64,000 bases of DNA from Branchiostoma floridae (Eukaryota > Chordata > Leptocardii > Amphioxiformes > Branchiostomatidae). The notes under the pieces are model-generated. The model searched no databases. It was not told where the DNA came from and was given only the letters and a program-made list of their open reading frames with translations. Where the stretch lies: positions 23,191,406 to 23,255,405 of the forward strand of contig NC_049985.1 of the NCBI RefSeq assembly GCF_000003815.2. The letters run 5' to 3'. The translations under genes were made by a program, and so were the position numbers. Shown piece after piece: positions 57,801 through 64,000 of the stretch (position 1 is the first letter of the stretch; each line of letters opens with the position of its first letter).

Positions 57801-60800
57801 AATGAGTTATTTCTATGCATAATTCAGTCGCGAAGTTATGTTACAATGTCTTCAAAAAGTGTGATTTCAAGGTTTCGACTGTGAAAGCAAACGGTATGCG
57901 TGACATCACATACATAACTACTACCTAGGTATTGCCCTGTCCCAAATAGCAAGTAAAGTCTACAACCGTTGTTTACTCAACAGGATCCGTCCTGTCGTGG
58001 ACAAAAGTATTGCTGTCAAACCAGAATGGCTTTCGTCAAGGACGTTCGACCTCAGCTCACCTCCTTGCACTTTGGCATATTGTTACAGTAAAAGAACTGA
58101 AGAACTTTGATACGAGAGCTGTATTTGTGTTTATCGATTTCAGTAAGGCTTTCGATTCTATTGATCGCAACAAATTGCTCTTAATCTTAGATGCTTATGG
58201 TATTCCAAAAGATGTTGTCAGCGCAGTTAAATCCAAGTATGTACTAGCCACTTCTGTTGTTGTACTAGTAGTTACCGGGCCTGATGGAGAGACGGATCAA
58301 TTTAGTATCAATACTGGGCCAGGTGTTTTACAGGGGGACCCCCTTGCCACATATCTCTTTATTATATGTTTGGATTATGCAATGCGGACATCCATCACAG
58401 ACACAGACGGTCTCACTCGGCACCATCGTCGTAGTTGCCGCTACCCAGCGGAGACCCTTCCTGACCTTGATTTTGTGGATGACATAGCTCTTCTCGATGG
58501 CTCAATCAAATTTGCACAAGACCTTCTTTACAGAGTCGAAGCAGCATGCATTGTCAAGCTATTGGACTGTACCTCAATGCATCAAAAACTAAATTCATTC
58601 ATTCAAACCCCACATCTACATATATAGAGCAGCTCTTAATACCTCTGATGGGTCCGCAATCGAGAAGGTTACTGACTTTAAATATCTGGGGAGCTACACT
58701 GATGTGAAACATGACAAGGAGGTTAGAATTGGCCAAGCATGAAGTGCCATACACGCTCTCCAAAAAATTCGGAAAGCTCACATCAGAAAAGAAACAAAAA
58801 CTAGCCTAGAGTATTTCAAGCTTGTATTATCTCAATTTTACTTTATGGCTGTGAGTCTTGGACAATGAATACTTCTCAGACCAGGAAACTGGACTGTTCC
58901 TACACCAGGATGCTACGTGTTGTATACAACAAACCTTGGTGGGAACACAAAACAAACAAAGAACTGCATGGGACTCTTTCATCTATTTCAACTGAAGTCA
59001 GGCGACACCAGTTAAGCCTTGCTGGACATGTTATTCGACATGGCAAACCAGCCAGTAAACTGCTCTTTTAGTCCCCAGAAGCCAACAGGAGAAGAGGACG
59101 TCCATACTCATGCTAAAGAAAATTATTGAATCTGAGGCTGGACTATACGATAAGGACCTCATTGAACTGATGAAAGATAGAGCTCACTGGAAGCAGAACT
59201 TTGTCAATGCTTCAACTCGATAATTACTCGACTATGAATATGTATGTATGTATGTATGTATGTATCCATCCAATATGGTTTGAAAACCCAACTACAGTGA
59301 ACAACATTGCGCAGTTAAGATTAGGGCCAAACAGTATCACCTATAAAAACCAATCTACGGAGGGGATATCTCTACACAAATGCCCTCAAGTAAAAAAAAA
59401 CGCTGTCAGTTCCGCACCGCAAACTTATTTTGCCAACAACCAACGTGTTAAGCCCCCCTCCACCTTATGAGAATTAAGCTGACTCGTTCACACACACACT
59501 GGAGTAGTTCCTCCTACACATCGCACTAAATTATAGTCATATGTAACTCAATGTTGTTAGACAAAGTAGAATATAAAGCCTACTTTTGCACACGCCGTCG
59601 TCGTCAAAGTGGGTGAGGGGACAGGATGTCACACACGTCACCGTGCCGTCAACAGCGGGTTCCTCCATTCTCTTTATACCTATAAGATACATATCAAGGG
59701 TTCTGATGCACAGACTTTATCAAGGGTTCTGATGCACAGACTTTATCAAGGGTAATCTGATGCGCAGACTTTATCAAGGGTTCTGATGCGCAGACTTTAT
59801 TGAGGGTTCTGATGCACAGACTTTATCAAGGATTCTGATGCACAGACTTTATCAAGGGCAATCTGATGCGCAGACTTTATCAAGGGTTCTGATGCGCAGA
59901 CTTTATCAAGGGTTCTGATGCGCAGACTTTATCAAGGGTTCTGATGCGCAGACTTTATCAAGGGTTCTGATGCGCAGACTTTATCGAGGGTTCTGATGCA
60001 CAGACTTTATCAAGGGTTCTGATGCGCAGACTTTATCGAGGGTTCTGATGCACAGACTTCGTTTATCAAGACTGTTCTGATGCGCAGACCTTACCAACGG
60101 TTCTGATGTGCAGACTTTATCAAGGGTTCTGATGCACATACTTTATCAAGGGTTCTGATGCGCAGACTGCATCAAGGGTTCTGATGCGCAGACTTTATCA
60201 AGGGTTCTGATACACAGACTTTATCAAGGGTTCTGATGCGCAGACTTTATCAAGGGTTCTGATGTGCAGACTTTATCAAGGGTTCTGATGCACATACTTT
60301 ATCAAGGGTTCTGATGCGCAGACTGTATCAAGGGTTCTGATGCGCAGACTTTATCAAGGGTTCTGATGCGCAGACTTTATCAAGGGTTCTGATGCACAGA
60401 CTGTATCAAGGGTTCTGATGCGCAGACTTTATCAAGGGTTCTGATGCGCAGACTTTATCAAGGGTTCTGATGCGCAGACTTTATCAAGGGTTCTGATGCG
60501 CAGACTTTATCAAGGGTTCTGATGTGCAGACTTTATCAAGGGTTCTGATGCACATACTTTATCAAGGGTTCTGATGCGCAGACTTTATCAATGGTTCTGA
60601 TACACAGACTTTATCAAGGGTTCTGATGTGCAGACTTTATCAAGGGTTCTGATGCGCAGACTTTATCAAGGGTTCTGATGCGCAGACTTTAATCAAGGGT
60701 TCTGATGCACATACTTTATCAAGGGTTCTGATGCGCAGACTGTATCAAGGGTTCTGATGCACAGACTGTATCAAGGGTTCTGATACACAGACTTTATCAA

Positions 60801-63800
60801 GGGTTCTGATGTGCAGACTTTACCAACGGTTCTCATGCGCAAACTTTATCAAGGGTTCTCATGCGCATACTTTATCAAGGGTTCTGATGTGCAGACTTTA
60901 TCGAGGGTTCTGATGCACAGACTTTGTTTATCAAGACTGTTCTGATGCGCAGACTTTATCAATGGTTCTGATGCGCAGACTTTACCAACGGTTCTGATGT
61001 GCAGACTTTACCGACGGTTCTGATGCGCAAAGTTAATCAAGGGTTCTGATGCACAGACTTTACCAACGGTTCTGATGTGCAGACTTTACCAACGGTTCTG
61101 ATGCGAATGCAGACTTTATCAATGGTTCTGATGTACATACTTTACCAAGGGTTCTGATGCGCAGACTTTATCAACGGTTCTGATGTGCAGACTTAAATAT
61201 CAAGTGTTCTGATGCGCAGAGTTTATCAACGGTTAATCTGATGCAAATGCAGACTTTATCAACGGTTTTGATTCTCAGACTTTATGAACGGTTCTGAATA
61301 CAGAGTTCGTTTATCAAGTGTCCTGATGCGCAGACTTTATCTGAATACAGAGTTCGTTTATCAAGTGTCCTGATGCGCAGACTGCGCATACTCAATAAAT
61401 GGTTCTGATGCGATTAGACTTTATCAAGGGTTCTGATGAGCACAGATTTTACACTGATGCGATTAGACTTTATCAAGGGTTCTGATGAGCACAGATTTTA
61501 CACAAAACTATACACCCAAGCATGAACAGAAAAAAATCTCAGACCAGAATTGTTTACCAATGGACCATTCCATGCCATTGGACAAAATCTATCAGATTAA
61601 TTCACAAATAGTTGTGCCTTTTCTCAATATTTAAAGTTAATCCAGCCTCCCCTTCTTTTTCCTTTAATGTGGTCATCTGAGGGTAACTAAGACGAGAAGG
61701 AGCCAACAATAACTTACAATGACAGTCGTTTAACCCAGAAGACTGGACCATGTGTGGTGGGCAGGCCGACACACACTCGAAATTACCGACGGAGCCAGCG
61801 AGGTACGGGTAGGAGATTCGCAAGTTCTGACACCCGATGCAGTCACGTGGGCTGTCAGATCCAGTCGTTCTACAGCCTAAAGAGTAGAAATATAAGAATA
61901 TCTTAGGTGTCTGTGAAATAAGATTTTTTTATTAGTAAGTATCACTCTCTTATCAATTATTTCTCGTTGATAACATAATTTATTAAGCGATGACGTCCAA
62001 ATCTATGGAATGTACGTCTCGTGATATCGATGTTCACCTTTCAAGTTACAAATGCCTTAAGTATGATATATGCCATCATTTGGCACTTACGAGTGGTAGC
62101 ACTTCCTGACTTTCTTTACAATTGGTACTTATTTGTAAGATTCGCGGAATAATGAAAATTCTTTGTTGATTAGGCTATGCTGGCTCGTTTGAATTTCTTT
62201 CGTTTAAAAAAATGTCCACCATACTGAAAATCCTACATGCCATCCCTCTATGACATGGAATCAACATGGTCTTATGGAAATTTGCGCCTTTAGTTACCCT
62301 ATGGCTTGTTGTGCTAAAAGGTGCATAGCATACGGTAATAACTAAGGCTTACATGTAGCTCCCATTTCCGAAACGGGGCCCAGCCGGGATGTTTGCGGAA
62401 TCGAAAAAGGAAACTTGTTTCCCAAGGAATATACACAAATTATGCTCCTGACTGTCGCTCTTTGTGGTTTGTGGCTTTTTGAGGCATATTTTTCATCTCC
62501 GAAAACTACCCAGTCAGGTCCTGGGTTGGTAATTGGGACCTAGGCCTAAGGAAACACAGACAGTACAGCTACCTCAACACACAGAGGCCTAAACCCACAC
62601 GTCATCTTGAATACCCTCACGACAAGTTTGAGGAGAGCCACACCTCTAACAAATTGCCAAAGAACTCACCACACTTATTGAAAAGAGTAAAGCTCCTTCC
62701 CGATGTAAGTGGATCAAACATACTACAGTTGAAGTTGGTGGCCTCAATAAGTTAAGACTGCTGAGACTCACGAGAACAAACATATTAACTTAAGTCTGAC
62801 CCCGGTCCCTTACCGTCACACTCGGCGTGGCACACTTGCACACATCTGTCCCCCTCTTTGACTGTTCCCTCACGGCAGACGATGTTCAGGTCCGTGGGTT
62901 TGAATGTCTGAGACACTCCCATCATCTTCACAGCGTGCTCGCCGCTGCCGAACGCGTAAAAGTGCAGAGACAGGACATCGTGGAACTGGTAGTCCAGCCA
63001 GACATGACCGCGGTCCTGTTGGGCGTATTTAGACAATAATTAACATATAGGACGGCAGAGACTGACATCTGTTTAGGGATTCCACTACCTCGCGACATCT
63101 GTTCATTAGACAACACATAATCCCAATATCTGCTTTGAGATAAGCTAACTACCAAATCCCAAAACTACATGGCCTGCTCCACAATACCGGTGTCACAGCG
63201 ATCTCGCCCCCCTCCCCCCCCCCCCCCCACCGTGATTTAGCACCCCCCCCCCCAGGACGAAGTCACTAGCAATGTCGCCTCCCCCCTAGAAATAACTACT
63301 AGTAGTGATTTCGCCCTCTATCTCGCCCTCCTCTAGTGATTTGCCCCCCCCCCCTAAAAAAAAAAACGGGTTTACATAACATTTTAGAAGTTCATAATAA
63401 TTGATATCATGGTACTAATATAGTTGGACTTGTTTCGAACTGTAAGGGTTGGGTCTCTTGTATTACAACAGCTACAGCTAAAAAACAACGTGCATTATGA
63501 TAGCGTCACTGAGTGCAGATGGCAGGCCAAACTACATTACGAATGCGGCAAATAGAACATTATAAAGTTGTCGGAGGTTACCATCCGTCACAGAGTTAAT
63601 CACTGACAAATTGAAGGTAGTGGATGCGGATGTTATCTAAAACGTATGACCGTCTTCTAAATCCGCGTAGCTGCTTGAGTAACATTTATCCTACGTGTGA
63701 TATTACCTGGATGTATGACATGGTTCGAATGAAATTTCAGAATCTAACAACAGCAAACTGGAAAAAAAAGTAAAAGCTGTTTGTGGATAAGAGTAAGAAC

Positions 63801-64000
63801 TGTTGGAGGGTAATTTATCATAAACTAAAAGTTTTTAATATTTCAATTGGGTGTAGAGTTGCCAAAATGCAACACCTTTCCTTCTGCACCTTGTTAAAAT
63901 TTCGTTGTAGGGAAAATCTTACGAAGTTTCAGTTCGAATTAATACCTCGTTGTCTGGTGTTTTCCCGAATTGCACCGTTGTTGTTGACTGGTCCAAGTCC
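48419..64000 (-). CDS. Mosaic gene D (partial): furin-like Cys repeats, F-type lectin, PAN, Eph-like Cys repeats, EGF, CYKDT, discoidin
   Basis: Thirteen exons with compatible phases, 5' to 3': 64000-63946 (partial), 63015-62814, 61876-61718, 59679-59584, 57485-57303, 56806-56617, 55683-55442, 55184-54945, 54026-53941, 53127-52617, 52293-52180, 51569-51294, 48850-48419. The 5' end lies beyond the window and the 3' end was not found, since the last donor (GTGAGA) points to an unseen exon. The product is an extracellular adhesion or recognition protein by domain content: Cys-rich furin-like repeats, F-type lectin, PAN/apple-like module, Ephrin-receptor-like Cys repeats, Ca-binding EGF, a WSC-like CYKDT module and a discoidin-like domain. 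Whether it is secreted or membrane bound cannot be told. The gene could also be two adjacent genes; phase continuity is the only argument for one. Confidence 0.6.
50447..50855 (-). repeat. tRNA-derived SINE, full length, different tail
   Basis: Head GGGACCGCGTAGCGCAGTGG, B box GGTTCGAATCC and the GTGCCTTTCCC...ACTCAGGTGAAAGTGAGTAC core as in 30530-30888. The 3' third (CTCAATACGGCAGTAATTGG, CTCCTCGCAATTCAGCCCC region) is different. Confidence 0.8.
51200..51290. repeat. Purine-rich GAAA/GGAA tract
   Basis: Low-complexity A/G stretch on the plus strand, so pyrimidine-rich in transcript sense, directly downstream of the exon donor. Confidence 0.85.
51294..51569 (-). CDS. Gene D exon, CYKDT/WSC-like module
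   Basis: 276 nt, phase 1-1. [65 protein letters not shown]. Resembles the widespread marine-invertebrate module with the GCFxD...RAI...CxxxAxxxGFxxFA...GGxC layout; function unknown. Confidence 0.65.
51657..51985 (-). repeat. SINE copy lacking the tRNA head
   Basis: Degenerate relative of 50447-50855 (shared TGCCATTCAGCGC, CTCAATATGACAGTAATT and GTGCGGCCA blocks); the 5' head is missing. Confidence 0.65.
52180..52293 (-). CDS. Gene D exon, calcium-binding EGF domain
   Basis: 114 nt, phase 1-1, 38 codons. [32 protein letters not shown]: six Cys in EGF spacing and the D-I-N-E calcium motif at the start. Confidence 0.85.
52617..53127 (-). CDS. Gene D exon, Ephrin-receptor-like Cys repeats
   Basis: 511 nt, phase 0 to 1. 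About eight tandem units of the form C-x2[18 protein letters not shown] with Ser/Thr/Gly-rich centres (GCC2/GCC3 type). The strong internal repetition leaves two other frames open by composition. Confidence 0.8.
53752..53935. mobile_element. Foldback element beside a splice donor
   Basis: GTGTATTCCGCATCACCCTC on the left is inverted as GTGTATTCCGTATCACCCGA on the right, with nested GGATCACCC/GGGTGATCC and CCGCGGG-type arms. The whole approximately 180 bp can fold on itself. It ends about 6 bp from the donor of the exon at 53941-54026. Confidence 0.75.
53941..54026 (-). CDS. Gene D exon, short Cys segment
   Basis: 86 nt, phase 1 to 0. [28 protein letters not shown], leading straight into the Cys-repeat exon. 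Donor GTAAGT. Confidence 0.65.
54375..54470. repeat. Short tandem repeat
   Basis: About three copies of a roughly 32-bp unit containing GTCGAATGACATTGGCCAAT-like words. Intronic. Confidence 0.6.
54945..55184 (-). CDS. Gene D exon, PAN/apple-like module
   Basis: 240 nt, phase 1-1. [19 protein letters not shown] then [12 protein letters not shown]: the C-x3-C-x4-C-xSF core of PAN/apple domains. Acceptor CTGTTTCAG. Confidence 0.7.
55442..55683 (-). CDS. Gene D exon, F-type lectin second half (altered sugar site)
   Basis: 242 nt, phase 2 to 1, same boundaries as in A and C. The signature reads [15 protein letters not shown]: both vicinal Cys are gone and the R-x-D to R spacing is two residues longer. 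[14 protein letters not shown] and LCEVQVF remain. Confidence 0.75.
55948..56060. repeat. Fragment of CAGTCAAACCTG-type element
   Basis: AGTCCAACCTGCCTATAGCG followed by an ACTCAAGGGACTTT block resembles the terminus of the element at 31238-31722. One end only. Confidence 0.4.
56617..56806 (-). CDS. Gene D exon, F-type lectin first half
   Basis: 190 nt, phase 1 to 2. [48 protein letters not shown]. Acceptor CCTGTGGTAG, donor GTACGT. Confidence 0.75.
57303..57485 (-). CDS. Gene D exon, Cys-rich furin-like segment
   Basis: 183 nt, phase 1-1. [38 protein letters not shown], then Ser/Thr-rich [14 protein letters not shown], a likely linker to the lectin domain. Confidence 0.65.
57495..57880. 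repeat. GGTCCAGGTTC palindromic repeat, second copy
   Basis: TTAGGTCCAGGTTCAGATGA and inverted TGGACCTGAACCTGGACCTA, followed by the CATACTCAAAACAATGGTCC block also seen at 32584-32720. Right limit approximate. Confidence 0.5.
57925..59270 (+). mobile_element. LINE with reverse-transcriptase remnant
   Basis: RT motif A region [15 protein letters not shown], motif B region [16 protein letters not shown], and catalytic box [11 protein letters not shown] (FVDD for YADD). The downstream [19 protein letters not shown] segment is the usual tail of this LINE type. Frameshifts lie near 58005 and 58555, and stops follow. Ends with a (TATG)n tail at 59240-59265. Non-functional copy in an intron of gene D, opposite strand. 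Confidence 0.85.
59584..59679 (-). CDS. Gene D exon, furin-like Cys segment
   Basis: 96 nt, phase 1-1. [29 protein letters not shown]: the CVxxCPxxxF-DxxxxC pattern of growth-factor-receptor Cys-rich repeats. Confidence 0.6.
59690..61500. repeat. 26-bp minisatellite, about 65-70 copies
   Basis: Unit TCTGATGCGCAGACTTTATC AAGGGT (26 bp). The main variants are GCGC/GCAC/GTGC at the centre and CAAGGG/CAACGG/CGAGGG at the end. Copies become irregular after about 61100, with partial units and longer spacers. Inside an intron of gene D. Confidence 0.95.
61718..61876 (-). CDS. Gene D exon, furin-like Cys-rich repeat
   Basis: 159 nt, phase 1-1. [20 protein letters not shown], then [20 protein letters not shown]: the C-x2-C ... 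C-x3-CP spacing of the furin-like domain in EGF-receptor-type proteins. Confidence 0.65.
62560..62745 (+). repeat. SINE fragment
   Basis: AAGAACTCACCACACTTATT-like and GTGGATCAAACATACT blocks match the 3' part of the SINE at 12812-13170. Poorly preserved. Confidence 0.4.
62814..63015 (-). CDS. Gene D exon, N-terminal segment into furin-like repeats
   Basis: 202 nt, phase 0 to 1. [20 protein letters not shown] is a beta-strand-like segment that I cannot assign to a family. The exon ends [13 protein letters not shown], the canonical beginning of a furin-like repeat. Confidence 0.65.
63185..63470. mobile_element. C-run TIR element, left half
   Basis: TACCGGTGTCACAGCGATCTCGCC start, C-runs, and the AACGGGTTTACATAACATTTTAGAAG block match 31747-32060 closely. 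The right terminus was not found. Confidence 0.7.
63946..64000 (-). CDS. Gene D exon, partial at window edge
   Basis: [18 protein letters not shown] before the donor GTATTA in phase 0, which matches the phase-0 entry of the next exon at 63015. Continues beyond the window. Confidence 0.5.

Noticed and set aside
59690-61500. CRISPR-like array
   Set aside because: The 26-bp units are directly adjacent with no unique spacers, in a eukaryotic intron; it is a minisatellite.

Overview
The window looks like a piece of a cephalochordate (Branchiostoma, amphioxus) nuclear genome. The evidence is intron-rich mosaic genes of F-type lectin, discoidin-like, PAN, EGF and Cys-rich modules, a C2H2 zinc-finger gene with the CEECSKQFS-type finger, dense MITE/LINE/SINE debris, (CA)n microsatellites and one assembly gap (25176-25278). 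The species call is an inference from family style, not from a database search.

Layout. 1-6.3 kb: a plus-strand ten-finger C2H2 protein (3807-4754) with decayed fingers behind its stop and a long-inverted-repeat element just upstream. 6.3-40.8 kb: a tandem array of three minus-strand paralogues, called A (start codon 19420), B (26554) and C (39887). I rebuilt their exons from splice signals, and every exon junction used keeps phase. The predicted products are 878 aa (A), 336 aa (B) and 691 aa (C). Architecture, N to C: a short Arg/Pro-rich tail with SH3-ligand-like motifs (A and B), an acidic exon, two to four duplicated exons each ending in an NPMY-type motif, one membrane segment, a stalk, a discoidin-like domain and an F-type (fucolectin) domain. 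No signal peptide is seen, so type II membrane topology is inferred. Gene B has lost its whole ectodomain by a deletion that joins the membrane exon to the 3' UTR.

40.8-48.4 kb holds no gene that I can support. It carries a piggyBac-like TIR element, and a LINE interrupted by an 865-bp TIR element with an 8-bp target duplication. 48.4-64 kb: minus-strand mosaic gene D, 13 phase-compatible exons running off the right edge. Its order is furin-like Cys-rich repeats, F-type lectin, PAN-like, short Cys exon, Ephrin-receptor-like Cys repeats, EGF, a CYKDT/WSC-like exon and a discoidin-like exon. Its introns hold a RT-bearing LINE, a 1.8-kb 26-bp minisatellite, SINEs and a foldback element.

How the genes may work together: A, B and C look like surface lectin receptors whose cytoplasmic tails vary in the number of tyrosine/NPxY exons and whose ectodomain is present or absent. 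This is the layout expected of a fast-evolving recognition or endocytic receptor family, but carbohydrate binding and signalling are inferred and nothing here demonstrates them. Exon boundaries rest on reading splice sites and phases by eye; no transcripts were available.
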